A DNA stretch of 64,000 bases from contig CAZBDU010000017.1 in the NCBI GenBank assembly GCA_964490725.1, positions 14,592 through 78,591 of the forward strand. Reading direction: 5' to 3'. The stretch comes from CAZBDU01 sp964490725. GTDB taxonomy: Bacteria > Spirochaetota > Spirochaetia > SZUA-6 > DRHE01. The notes under the pieces are model-generated. The model had not been told where the DNA came from and did no database searches. It saw nothing but the letters and a program-made list of their open reading frames with translations. The stretch's first letter is position 1. Every line of letters begins with the position of its first letter. Of this stretch, positions 42,087 to 52,900 are shown piece by piece. A program made the translations under genes and the position numbers.

Positions 42087-42650
42087 GTGCCATTGACCCG
42101 CAGAGACTACGAAAAGGCCCGCCAGTGGGCCTGGGACTTTGTGCGGCGGGCGGGCCTGCCCCTGCGAAACGAGGAGATCGCCGGTCTGGATGTGGCCGAC
42201 CTGGGGCTGGGCGAGCTGCAAACCACTGGCTTGCAGATCCTCACCCTGGGGGCCACCGAATGGCTGGGGGCCAAGCTGCTCATCCTCCGGCCGCATCAGT
42301 TCTTCCCCCAGCACCGCCATCCCCCTTCCGAGGCGGAAGGCTACCCCGGCAAGACCGAGCTGCTACGCGGGCAGTACGGGGAGGCCTTCCTCTACGTACC
42401 CGGCGAGCCCGCGCTCCATCCCAAGGCGGCCCCCCCGCCCCACCGCCGCCCCTGGTGCACCGTCTGGCACGAGGTCCGGCTCGCGCCCGGCGGCCAACAC
42501 ATCTGTCCACCCAACACCTGGCACTGGTTTCAGGCCGGGGACTCCGGGGCGGTGGTTTGGAGCATTTCTTCGAAGGTGACGGACGCCGCCGACCAGTTCT
42601 CGGACCCCCAGGTCGTACGACAGACCAGGATCGTGGAGGATTCTCCCTAG
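42087..42650 (+). CDS. D-lyxose isomerase-like cupin protein
   Basis: This 187-residue protein matches the D-lyxose/D-mannose ketol-isomerase cupin family: it has FPQHRHPPSEAEGYPGKTE with the metal-binding His-x-His and acidic residues, and a second cupin strand with PPNTWHWFQAG. GTG 42087 is the start (GGAGGGAGCCC upstream). It is cytoplasmic, third in the GntR operon, and may interconvert an aldose and ketose feeding the pathway. Confidence 0.8.
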   Translation: MPLTRRDYEKARQWAWDFVRRAGLPLRNEEIAGLDVADLGLGELQTTGLQILTLGATEWLGAKLLILRPHQFFPQHRHPPSEAEGYPGKTELLRGQYGEAFLYVPGEPALHPKAAPPPHRRPWCTVWHEVRLAPGGQHICPPNTWHWFQAGDSGAVVWSISSKVTDAADQFSDPQVVRQTRIVEDSP

Positions 42651-42674
42651 CGGCATACCCCGCTACCCCAAGAA

Positions 42675-42703
42675 CCGGCACAGGCACTGTCTTGAGGTGC
42701 CGG
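42675..42703. terminator. hairpin after the GntR operon
   Basis: CCGGCAC and GTGCCGG pair over a 15-base loop, 25 bases after the cupin gene and just beyond the end of the convergent rhodanese remnant. There is no T-run. It may act for either strand. Confidence 0.4.
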
Positions 42704-42711
42704 CCGTTATC

Positions 42712-43042
42712 CTAAAATCCAGTTTCGACTGGATCCCCGTCCGCTACCCACCCCTTGCAGCCGCCGAGCAGAACGAATACCTCATCGATGCCATGTTCTT
42801 TCAGTGTGAGCGCCGCACCGGCGCTGCTTTCCTCATTCGGTCACTGACAGTAGACAGTAGGCAATGATCGGTTTCCTCACTCTGCTCAGCTTTAAGAGTG
42901 AGCCGTTCAGAAGCTCAAGCGGTATCAGCACAGCCCCGGGAATATGCCCCGATTCATACTGACCCGGGGAGCGCACATCGATCACATATACTGAGTTGTG
43001 CGCCCGCATGAGCGCCAGCATCGCGACAACGACCCTATTCAT
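42712..43042 (-). pseudogene. frameshifted rhodanese-domain gene
   Basis: ATG 43042 (AGGAGG upstream) reads YVIDVRSPGQYESGHIPGAV, a normal rhodanese start, through KPIIAYC, the catalytic Cys. It then stops at 42833. The next frame resumes at once with SSAGAALTLKEHGIDEVFVL and GGCKGWVADGDPVETGF, the normal C-terminal half, ending at 42712. The break is inside the active-site loop (expected CxxGxR). Joined, the domain would be about 110 residues. It is either a recent pseudogene or a sequencing error. Confidence 0.72.
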
Positions 43043-43155
43043 GGTCTTGACTCCTCCTGGGTCATTCTTCTTTAGGAGAACCCGCCAGGTGCTTGACCAA
43101 GCCATCACAGGGAGGCCTGCCGTCTTCGTCGGAGCATGTCGGCAGGGGACCCCAG

Positions 43156-45012
43156 CTAGAACTGCCAGGCGGCGACCAGCGAGGCCAGGTAGGGGAGGCG
43201 CTCCTGGGAGCCTTCCAGGTAATGGCTCAGGCTCACGGCGGCCTGCAGGCTGAAGCCACCCGTGAGCGGCACCTGCACGGCGGAGCTCAGATCGTGACGC
43301 ACGCCCCGGTACCCGTGGCTCAGGACGTACTCGACCGTCCAGGAGAAGGGCACCGCCGTCCCGGCCAGGGACAGCCCGAAGGCATGCCGGAAGGCGTCTC
43401 CCGGCCCCGCCCCCGGGGCAGTTTCGCTCACCCGCTCCCACTCCAGGTGGTAGCGGACCTGCAGCGCCGCGAACAGCGGGATCGCCATGGTGTAGGAGGC
43501 CCTGGAGAGCAGGCCGGGCCCCTGCTGCGAGCTCTGCAGCGCCAGCAGCTCCGCCACCTCAAAGGAGTAGACCTTGAGGTTCCAGCGCGGCCTGAGGGCC
43601 GCGCCGCCATGGATCTCCTGCTTCAGCCCGTAAGGGCCGCCCCTTTCAGAGGAGGCGGCCAGGACGTAGCCCGCCTGCAGGCCCAGCAGGGGATCCGGGT
43701 CCCAGGCCACGGTCCCTGAGGCTCTGTGCGCATTCGAGGCCAGAGCCAGGTCCTCCAGCCTCGCCTCCCCGTCGTACTCGCCGCTCACGGCGAGCGTGGC
43801 AGCCGGGGCCACCGTGAGCTCCGCCTTCCAGTTGCCCTGGTCCTCTCCCGCGGGGCCGCTGGGCGGCTTGAAGCCGCTCCACCGCCCTTCCACGGCGGCG
43901 TGGCGGAGGAACCCCTTGCCGCTGTCCCAGCCCACGGGCAGGGCCAGATCGTAGCCCAGGGTGTACCCCCCGGCGCCGCCCTGCGCCGCGCTGGCCTGGA
44001 GAGCCGGCGCGGCGGTCAACCCCTCCTGCTGGTCCAGCTCGGCACCGAGCTCCCCCTTCCAGGTCACCTGGTAGGGGACCACGGAAGCGGCCAGCCCCTT
44101 TCCCTGGCTCCAGGCGTCCACCCTGCCCGCCAGCAGACGGGCGCGAAAACGCTCCGAGAACGGAAAGACCAGCCCCAGGGTGGACTCCACCCCGTAGCTG
44201 GTCAGGGAGCTTCCGTCGAGGTACTCCGTGCGGTTCCAGGAGGGCGCAGCCCCGGCCTTGAGCGAAAGAAAGCCCAGCAGCGGGACGGTCACCGCCGTGG
44301 ATCCCCCGGCGCCGGCGACCTGCAGCCCCTTGAGGCGATCCCTCTCCCTGCGGAAGGTGCCGTCGGTCTCCACGCCGATGGGACCGACAGTGCCCACCGC
44401 CTTCAGATCCGCCTGGTCCAGCTCCCGCTCGGCGCTCTGAGCACCCTGCTCGACGCCCTGCCTCCAGTCGTGCCGGTAGGACAGACGTATGGGAAGCGTG
44501 GGTATGAAGGTGGCCGAAGCCGAGCCCTGCAGAAATGCCTCGAGACTGCTCCTGTCCACGCCCGCCAGGCTCTGCTGCCCGTCACCGTAGGAGCCCGACA
44601 GGTCCAGCGCCAGGGCCCTTCCCTGCAGGGCCAGCCTGCCTCCGTAGCGCTGCTCCTGCTGCCCGATCCCGCGCCGCCGCAGTCCCGTGGCCTCCACGCT
44701 CAGGGTGGCCGCCGCTCCCAGAGGCTGGACGAGCTTCACCTGGGAGTCGGTGAGGAAGTCCACCACCCGCTCCCCGGAAGGGCCGCCGCCGCCGGTGGCA
44801 CCTGCCGAGAGGCGTCCGGAAAGCTCCGTCCTGCCGGTCTGCAGCGCGCTCTGCGGGCTGGCGGTGGGCGGTCCCCACCGGGCGATGCCGCGCTCCTCCC
44901 CTCCCGGGGGAACCTGCCGGATGATCCGCACCTGCCCCGAGGAGGGCGGGACGGCCCACAGCGACAGGCTGAGCGCCACCGTCGCGGCGGCTAAGAGCCT
45001 ACTCCGCGACAT
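43156..45012 (-). CDS. putative outer-membrane beta-barrel protein
   Basis: The product is 618 residues. It has a signal peptide (residues 1-26, ending PPSSGQ), a Gly/Pro-rich plug-like stretch, then many alternating amphipathic strands (for example TFIPTLPIRLSYRHDWRQG and ALQVRYHLEWERV). It ends in AAWQF, a C-terminal Phe as expected of a barrel recognised by BAM. No named family is evident. It overlaps the FN3 gene upstream by 14 bases and is third in the surface operon. Confidence 0.7.
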   Translation of the reverse strand: MSRSRLLAAATVALSLSLWAVPPSSGQVRIIRQVPPGGEERGIARWGPPTASPQSALQTGRTELSGRLSAGATGGGGPSGERVVDFLTDSQVKLVQPLGAAATLSVEATGLRRRGIGQQEQRYGGRLALQGRALALDLSGSYGDGQQSLAGVDRSSLEAFLQGSASATFIPTLPIRLSYRHDWRQGVEQGAQSAERELDQADLKAVGTVGPIGVETDGTFRRERDRLKGLQVAGAGGSTAVTVPLLGFLSLKAGAAPSWNRTEYLDGSSLTSYGVESTLGLVFPFSERFRARLLAGRVDAWSQGKGLAASVVPYQVTWKGELGAELDQQEGLTAAPALQASAAQGGAGGYTLGYDLALPVGWDSGKGFLRHAAVEGRWSGFKPPSGPAGEDQGNWKAELTVAPAATLAVSGEYDGEARLEDLALASNAHRASGTVAWDPDPLLGLQAGYVLAASSERGGPYGLKQEIHGGAALRPRWNLKVYSFEVAELLALQSSQQGPGLLSRASYTMAIPLFAALQVRYHLEWERVSETAPGAGPGDAFRHAFGLSLAGTAVPFSWTVEYVLSHGYRGVRHDLSSAVQVPLTGGFSLQAAVSLSHYLEGSQERLPYLASLVAAWQF

Positions 45013-46978
45013 CGACCACTCCCTTCTCCCCCTCGTTGCCGGAGGTGTCCACCGCCGCTACACCGTAGCGCTCACCCGCCCGCCCGCCCCCGCGGAAGAA
45101 GGTGGTCTCCTTTGCCATCCTCTCCGTCAAGAGCTTCCAGGGAGCACCCGCGTAGGGCGCCCGGTACAGGCGGTAGCCCGCCACGTCCGTATCCGGGGGA
45201 GGGCTCCACCGAAGGGTGACTCCCCGCGGGGTGAGCTCGAAGGCCACCTCCGGGGCCGCCGGAGGCACCACGTCGGTGGGCACCACCGTCACCTCCTCGG
45301 AAGGAGGGCTCTCGTTTCCGGAGGCGTCCACCGCGGTGAGCCGGTAGGTGACCGGCCTGCCCCTCTGGGCATCCCGGTCCAGCCAGGCCGCCTGGCCCGC
45401 CTCCACCTCGGCTGCCTGCTGGAACTCGCGCTCCGTGCGCCGGAAGATCCGCTGGCTCTTGAGATCTCTGGACAGGGGAGGCTGCCAGGACAGCTGCACG
45501 TGGCCCTCGGGGGTGAGCCGCGCGGCCAGGCCCAGGGGAGCAGGGGGAGGCCGGTCGTCGGGAACCTGGACGCGCACGGTGCTCTTCCGCCCCTCGTTGC
45601 CGGAGCCGTCCACCGCGGATACCGCGTACACCAGGGTGCTTCCCGGAGTCAGCCCCCGCCCCTGGAACCCGGAATCCGTGAATCCCGTCTGATCCGGCGG
45701 CAGGGGCCGGCCGCCCAGCCGTAGGAGATCCCCAACCGAAGCGCCCCGATAGACGAAGTAACCCGCCAGGTCCGCCTCCTGCACCGGCTTCCAGGCGAGC
45801 TTTACGGACCGGTCCCGGAGGCCCGCGGAGGCCTCCAGCCCCTGCACCGCGCCCGGAGGCTCATCGTCCCGGGGAATCACCACCGCCGCGGCCGACAGGT
45901 CGCTGGCGTTGCCCGCCCGGTCCACCGCCCTGACCTTGTAGAACCAGGGCTTGCCTCGCACCGGCTGCCGGTCCAGGTAGCGGGGACGCTCCACGGGGAT
46001 GGGCTCGCCGTTGATCTTCTCGAACTCCCCCTGCGAGCTCGCGCCGCGGTAGACGTCGTAGTGGTCCGCATCCAGATCCGGCGACAGACGCCAGAGCACC
46101 AGCACGCCTTCATCGGTATCTGCGGCGGTGACGTCCTGGGGGACCAGCGGAGGAGTGCGGTCTGCAAAGGCAAGCGGTGCCGACAGGGCAGGATCGCTGG
46201 CCTCTCCGATCACGTCCACGGCACGGACCTCGTAGCGGTAGGTGTGGCCCTTCTCGGCCGAGCTGTCCTGAAAGCTCAAGTATCCCTCCACCCGCAGCAG
46301 CGGGGCTGGGGTCAGGCGCACCGGCTCCTGGCCCTCCTGGCGGCGGTCCACCACGAAGCCCACGGTCATATCCCTGTCCCCGCCGCGGTAGGGCGGATAG
46401 CTCCAGGTGAGGTTGACGGCCTCCTCGCCGGAGGTCGCTACCACCTTCCCCGGCGCAGCCGGCCGCTGCGCCGGAGTCACCCGCACCATCCTCTCGTAGC
46501 GGGACACCTCTGCCCCGGCGGGATCCAGGAAGACGATCCGGTAGCGGTAGCTCCGGCCCGGAGTGGCCGCCAGATCGATGAAGGTTCGCCCCAGGGCCAT
46601 GCGCAGGCCGTTGGAAACGAAGGACAGCACCGCCGCCAGGTTGGGCTGCGCCTGCAGCCGGCGCCACACCGTATCCGGGTCGAAGGCCCGCACCCGCCGG
46701 GCCACCCAGTCGTAGTCGGAGCCCATCAGGTCCTGCGCCTGGAGGGGATCCGCCACCGCCCGGATGGGCTGCGGGGTGAGCAGCTGGAACTCCCGGTCTT
46801 CCGGGCCGCGCCGGTAGACCGCAAAGCCGCCCGCCGCGGCGGCCTGGCGCAGGACGACGATCACCTTGTCGCCGGCCGGCACGATCCAGGCGGGGGGCGC
46901 GTTCTGAGCCGGCGCGGACTGGGCCGCCAGAACCAGAAAGAGCCCCGCGCCGGCCAGCCGGCGAATGTCGAGCCGCAT
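44999..46978 (-). CDS. secreted protein with multiple fibronectin type III domains
   Basis: The product is 659 residues with a signal peptide (ending SAPAQN). After about 160 residues of unassigned N-terminal domain, five or six FN3-like modules repeat, each with a pattern such as VLVLWRLSPDLDADHYDVYRG followed by YKVRAVDRAGNASD. Such modules serve as spacers or adhesion units outside the cell or in the periplasm. It is 16 bases downstream of the giant gene and overlaps the beta-barrel gene, so the three are made together. Confidence 0.82.
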   Translation of the reverse strand: MRLDIRRLAGAGLFLVLAAQSAPAQNAPPAWIVPAGDKVIVVLRQAAAAGGFAVYRRGPEDREFQLLTPQPIRAVADPLQAQDLMGSDYDWVARRVRAFDPDTVWRRLQAQPNLAAVLSFVSNGLRMALGRTFIDLAATPGRSYRYRIVFLDPAGAEVSRYERMVRVTPAQRPAAPGKVVATSGEEAVNLTWSYPPYRGGDRDMTVGFVVDRRQEGQEPVRLTPAPLLRVEGYLSFQDSSAEKGHTYRYEVRAVDVIGEASDPALSAPLAFADRTPPLVPQDVTAADTDEGVLVLWRLSPDLDADHYDVYRGASSQGEFEKINGEPIPVERPRYLDRQPVRGKPWFYKVRAVDRAGNASDLSAAAVVIPRDDEPPGAVQGLEASAGLRDRSVKLAWKPVQEADLAGYFVYRGASVGDLLRLGGRPLPPDQTGFTDSGFQGRGLTPGSTLVYAVSAVDGSGNEGRKSTVRVQVPDDRPPPAPLGLAARLTPEGHVQLSWQPPLSRDLKSQRIFRRTEREFQQAAEVEAGQAAWLDRDAQRGRPVTYRLTAVDASGNESPPSEEVTVVPTDVVPPAAPEVAFELTPRGVTLRWSPPPDTDVAGYRLYRAPYAGAPWKLLTERMAKETTFFRGGGRAGERYGVAAVDTSGNEGEKGVVDVAE

Positions 46979-46994
46979 TCCCTCCGCTCCTCCT

Positions 46995-49900
46995 TCAGAA
47001 GCTGAACTTGGGCACGAGCTTGTAGTTCTGTGGCGGCTGCACCACCTTGAGGGTCACCGCGTTCGAGGTCGCCTCCACCCCGGCGCCATTGCGCACCGTG
47101 ACCACCACCACGTAGCTCTCGCCGTACTGCAGACCCGGGCTGGGGAACCCCTTGATCAGGAGCTCCAGGTCCACGGCCTTGGGCTTGGCCCCCAGACCCA
47201 CCGTGTTCCAGCCGGAGGCGTACCAGGGCGGCTTCTGGGGAAGGTTGAGATTCCCCGGGGCCGTGAGGGTCAGGCCCTGACCCGGCTTCGTGGCCCCGCC
47301 CGAGGAGCCGCCCGAGAGGCTGAGGGTGCCCTGGTAGGTTCCCTGGGAGACCCACCCGGCCAGCACCGCCTCCGCCCCCGAACCCGGCTTGCGGTCCCCG
47401 CCGCCCAGAGACACCAGGTCCTTGCTCCTCCAGACCTCGTAGCGATAGGCCGCGATTCCGGAGCCGGGATCCTGCGCCTTCAGCTCTACCTGCAGGAGGT
47501 CACGGCCCTTGTTCTCCTCCGGGCCGGTGAGCGTCACCGGGGCGGGAGCGCTCCGGTCCACCAGCAGCGGAGCTGAGGCGACCGTTGCCGACGGTCCCCT
47601 CCCGGTCAGCACCCGCAGCAGCGCGTAGTAGGTCGCTCCATTCGCCAGGGACAGCCCCGAGATGTCCAGGGTCTGGACCTTGCCGATGCCGCCTGATGGC
47701 GGCTGCGGCCCCTGGCCGATCAGGTAGGGCGCCGGGGGGATCGCCATGGGCGTCCAGTCCAGGGTGTTCGGGTTGGTGGGGCTGGTGCCCACCCCGTACT
47801 CGAAGCCCAGGTATCCCGAGGGCACCGCCACCCCGGTCTGGCCGATCTGATAGAGAACGGTCATCTTGGAGCTCTCCGAGGTGAAGTGCATGGGCTTGGT
47901 CAGCACTATCGCGTACGCTTGTGGAGGCCCCGGAGGGTAGTGGACCGCGATGAAATGCTCGGCCGACTCGCTCTCCAGTCCCGCCCCGTTGGTGACCCGC
48001 ACGCGGAGGAAGACCTCCTCCCCCTCGGCCACAGGGATGTTGGCCACCGTCCCGGAGGGCTTCTGCACCTCCGTCCAGGGGAAGAGGTCCGTATCCGTGG
48101 CCGAGCGGCCCAGGGCGAAGCGGTGGTGGAGGACCCCCGACTCCGGGTCCTTGCCCGCAGAGAAGGTGAACTGCACCGAGTTGAGGTGCCCGTCCGCCGT
48201 GACCTGCTGGAAGAGGGTCACCGCCGGAGCCTGCGGCGGGGTGGTGTCCACCAGGATCGGGGCCGAGACGCCTGTGCTCTGGAGGCCCACGCCGTTGGTG
48301 GCGCGCACCCGCACCACGTACCGCACCCCCTCCTGGAGCTGGAGGCCGCGGATGTTGACCTGCGTGCGCCCGCCGGCCTCGGTCCATGGCACCACGACCA
48401 GGGCCGCCGAGGTTCCTGCCTGCGCGGAGGCGGTGAGCTGCCCCAGGAACTGAAGGGTGCTGGTGGTCCCGGAGCCGTCCCCGCCGCCGGAGCCCGAGCC
48501 GCCGCCGGCCGGCGCGGTGCCTGCGGACTGGCCCTCCTGCGGCGGTTGGTAGATCTCCACCCGGTAGGCGTAGCTCTGGATGCCGGACTCCGGATCGCCG
48601 GCGCTCCACTTCGCGTACAGCACCTCCTTGCCGGCCGTGGCGGTACCGGACAGGGTCACCGCCGGAGCGGTGGGAGGCGTCAGGTCGCTGGAGTCCAGAG
48701 TCGCGGTCACCGGCCCGGTGTCCTTGCCCGGCTGGAAGTACTTCAACGTCACAAGCCCCCGCCGGACTATGGATTTGCCTCCGGCGCCCCGGGCCAGCAC
48801 GCTCAGGCTGTACTGGCCCGCGTCGTTCGCCTCCGGCACCAGCAGGTGCTCCAGCTCGGTCTTGGTTCCCACCGACAGCCAGGGAGTGGCGCCGAAAATC
48901 TGGGGGCTGATCCAGCCCCCCGAGTAGGTACCCTGCCCCTGGGTGTTCGGAAGCACGATGCCGAACCCTGTGCCCAGGCCGGGAAGGGGCGCGGAGGGGG
49001 GCTTCTGATAGAAGAACTGTGAATAAGGCTGGGCCGAGTAGGACTGGACGCGGAAGCTCTCCTGCAGCGCCTTGCCGCCCGAGGAGAAGGGCATCAGCTG
49101 GTACTCGTACTCCACCACCCCCACCGGGTGGCTGGCCTGGAAGCTCGCCTTCAGGAGCGCCTCCAGCTCGGTGGGGCTGCTCACCGTGCCGGTGAGGCTG
49201 TCCACATGGGGGGTTTCGATGTAGGGGGCGATCTCGGAACGCTTGGCGGCGAAGTAAGTGCGTACGGGCACCCAGCTCACCGCCGGGAGGACCGGCGACT
49301 GTGTGCTCAGGGCCCGGTCGAAGGTACCGGAGCCCGGCAGGTTGTCGCCTGTCTCCTTGAGCTGCAGCGTCAGCGCGCCGCCGTAGAGGCTGTTGGTGGC
49401 CCCCAGCACGGGCACCGCCAGGCCCTGCAACATCCCCGGGAGGAGCAGCGGCGAGGCCACCGCCACCGCCGGGCCGCTCCCCTCCCCAGGGGGCAGAGCG
49501 CCGGCCGCCTTGGTCCCGCGTCCGCTGGACCCCGCCTCGGCCGCTACCATGGAGCCTGCTCCCTCCTCAAGCATCGGGCCGCGGGGCGCCTTGGTCCGGC
49601 GCCCGCCTGTAGCCGCCCCGTCCGCCACCGCCGGGCCGCTCCCCTCCCCAGGGGGCAGAGCGCCGGCCGCGCCGGACTGCTGCAGGCCCGGGATCGGCAG
49701 CGCGGAGCTTCCCGGCAGCGGCGTCAGCGGGTTCAACGGGCCCCAGGTGGGACCGCTGGGGGGCTTCTTCCCCGGCGGCAGCGGCGTGGCCTGCGGCAGC
49801 AACGCCTGAGCCAGGGCGCTGGTGCGGAAGGAGAGCCCCACCGCGGTCATGCCGGCGAAGCCGGCGGCGTTGCCCGAGGAGGTGAGCCCCATCATGCCGG

Positions 49901-52900
49901 ACCCGTAGTGCGCCAGCTGATCGTAGATCTCGTAGAGCACGTCGTACAGCGCAGCCTTGCGCTCGTAGACGGTGCGAATGAGGTCGGTGGCCTTTCCCCA
50001 GCGATCCAGGAACTCCGGCGAGGCGCCCCGGAAGGCCTCCAGGGCCGCCTGTAGCCGTTTTGGAGACTCCGCGGCGGAGGTCTTGAACCCTTCCAGCGGG
50101 ATGTGCTGCCACAGCTCCACTCCGGTGATGACGAAGCGCTGCTGCTGGTCCTGGACCGGCGGCGGCTGGTAGTGCGTCTCCTTCCCCGGCTCCTGGCCGG
50201 CGGTGATCAGGTCGTCGATGAAGACGATCCGCCAGTAGTTCCAGCTCGTGAGCTCGTCCTCCGACAGGGTGGCCGCCTTGGCCTTCAGCCTCATCTCGAT
50301 GACGGGTCCTGAGGCCGGGCCAACGGAGACCTGGGTGTTGGCGAGCTGCTGCATCTTCTGGTACGCCTGCTCAGCGTAGGCGCCGTTACGGCGATGGAAC
50401 TCGGCTGCGCGGTCCACGTAGGCGCTCAGCTCGGAGTAGACGGAGGCGTAGCGTTCCATCAGCTCGGTGAGGTTCTGATCGTCCAGGAAGAGGATCTGGT
50501 CCAGGGCCTGCAGACGGGCGTCGATCTGGCCACCCTGGGCCATGAACGCCTCCTGGTACTGGGCGAACTGATCCATCATCGAGGAGTAGGCGTTCTTTTG
50601 CGAATCGGCCTTCCCCTGATCCACAACGAAGCCCGAGGACACCGTCCGGGTCTCGCTTCCCACCTTGACGGTGGTCTGCTTCATCCCCCCGAAGGGGTTG
50701 CCGGCCTTGCCCAGCTCCTGGATGGAGGGAAGATCCTCCACCAGGATGTCCTGGTACTGATCCAGGGCCTTGGCCACCGCCTTCTGGTAGGGATCCAGGG
50801 CGTCCATGGCGTCCTTGATCTTCTTCTGCAAGTTGGTGAGGCTGCCCCGTTCGCCCGCCAGCTCCTCCGCCTGGTCCCCGAACAGCAGGTTGTAGACGGT
50901 CTTCAGCTCCGGCGGCAGCTTGTCCGCCCCACCCCATTCGCTGGTCTCCACCGAGATGAAGGCCCACTTGACCGCAGTCTGCAGGATCCCCTCCCGCTCC
51001 ACCAGGGTCAGCCCCGCCGCCTGGGCCTGGGCCGCGCTCAGCTTGGCCAGGGCCTGCCTGGCCTGCTCCATGGTGTCCAGGAGCTGCTGCTTGGCCGCCT
51101 TGAGCTGCTTGCTCATCTGGCGGGCCTGCTGGATGAGAGCCTCGTACTGGCTGTTCCTTCCGGTGCCGCCGTCCAGCCCGTTGGAGCCGGCGCTCACCCA
51201 GAGGCTGCCGCTGAACACGGTGACGTAGCACACCTCCACGTCCAGGTAGCCCACCGCGTAGATGAACACCCCGGGGGAGAGGATGAGGGCGCCGTCCATG
51301 CCGGCGGTGGCGGAGAAGAGCCCCGCCAGGAAGGAGCCGCTCACCTCCACGTGGGCGAAGGCGCCCAGGCTGTCCGGATCCGGCACGGTGTAGTACCAGA
51401 ACATCCCCCCCAGGTCGATGCTGCCCGAGACCACCGCCAGGTCCACGCCCTTGTGGAAGGAGGCGCTCACCATGAACCCCGGAGAGCCCAGAAACACCTC
51501 GCCGCTGGCCACCTTGGAGCCCAGCAGGGAGAGATCCAGCTTGCCGTCCATCCCCCAGACGCCGTCGTAGACGTAGAAGTCCACCCCCCCGGTGCCGCCC
51601 ACGATCGAGGCGAAGTTCGCCTCCAGGGCCATGTTCCCCTCGGCGTACCAGGGATCCCAGGAGACCTTCAGGTGCGCCACCCCGTCGGCCAGCCCGTCCG
51701 CGTAGCTCATCTGGGCGTCGATGGCCAGGTTGCTCCCCGTAAGGGTCACCAGCGCCCGGCCCTCCATCAGGTCCTTCTCCGCCACGTAGAATCCGCCCAG
51801 CAGCATCAGGGCGAACCCTTTCGGGTTGGAGGCTCCCCCGGGGATCTGGTCGGCCATGGTCTTGCTCAGCTCCGGCCGGGTGAAGCCAGCAATGTTCTTC
51901 ACCATGGCCAGATCGTCGTTCGTCGGGTTGAGGAAGAACCCTCCTCCCACCTCGTCCAGGAACACCGCCGGCGCCACGGGGATGTTCAGACCCTGCACGG
52001 CCACAAACAGTCCCATGGAGGGCTTGCCGGCATTGCTGCCCACCTTGCCCACCGCCGCCACCTGGCCTATCTGCTCCAGGGGAAGCTTCATGCTTCCCGC
52101 AATCAGCATGGCCTCCGGGCTGTACTGCACGTCCGCTTCCAGGTCCAGCCCCGTCATGGACAGGGTGGCCTGCCGTACCACGAGTCCCTCCCCGCCGCCG
52201 CTTTCGCGGTAGACGGTGAACTCCTGGAAGCCCCCGCTCATCAGCGGCGCTCCCGGCGGCCCCAGGTTCATGCTGGCCCCGGTCATCTTGAAGTAGCTCT
52301 GCACCGCCACGGTCTTGGAGCCCTTCTTCGGGGTCTGGGCGGCGCCGCTCCCCACGGTCTCGTTGGAAGAGAAGGACAGAGAGGAGGGCTTGGCCGACCA
52401 GTCCACCGAGTCGATGCCTACCTTCACCGCCCCGTAGACGCTGAACTCCCCCCCCTGGATGGCCTGAGCGATGTTGCCCACCGTGCCGTCCAGACCCACC
52501 TTGAGGTTCTCGAAGTCCACCCCGCCGCTCACCCCCGGAAGGCCCAGCACGATGGAGCCCGAGAACAGGAGCGCGAAGGGATCGGGACTGACCCCCACTG
52601 CGTCCATGGACAGCTCCACCGGAGAGAGCGCCAGGCGCTTGCCCTTGATGGCCTCCAGATGGCTGGCCGCCGGCCAGGCGATCTTGCCGTCCATCCCCAG
52701 GCTCACCATGCCGGCAGGCTGCCCGGCGCTGTCCAGCTCCCCGAAGGTGACGCGCCGGTCTCCGGGGGCCGGCGTGCCGCCGCCAGAATCCGCCAGGTTG
52801 AGGTAGAGGTCCACCCCCAGGAGGACCTCACCGTGGTCCAGGTCCAGCACCCCTTTCTGCAGGGCCAGCCGCAGCCCCAGGTAGGTGAGGTCCACGGTGG

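Noticed and set aside
42087..42650. Start further upstream for the cupin isomerase
   Set aside because: The GTG at 42087 has an ideal GGAGGGAGCCC site and 11 bases of clearance from the GntR stop.
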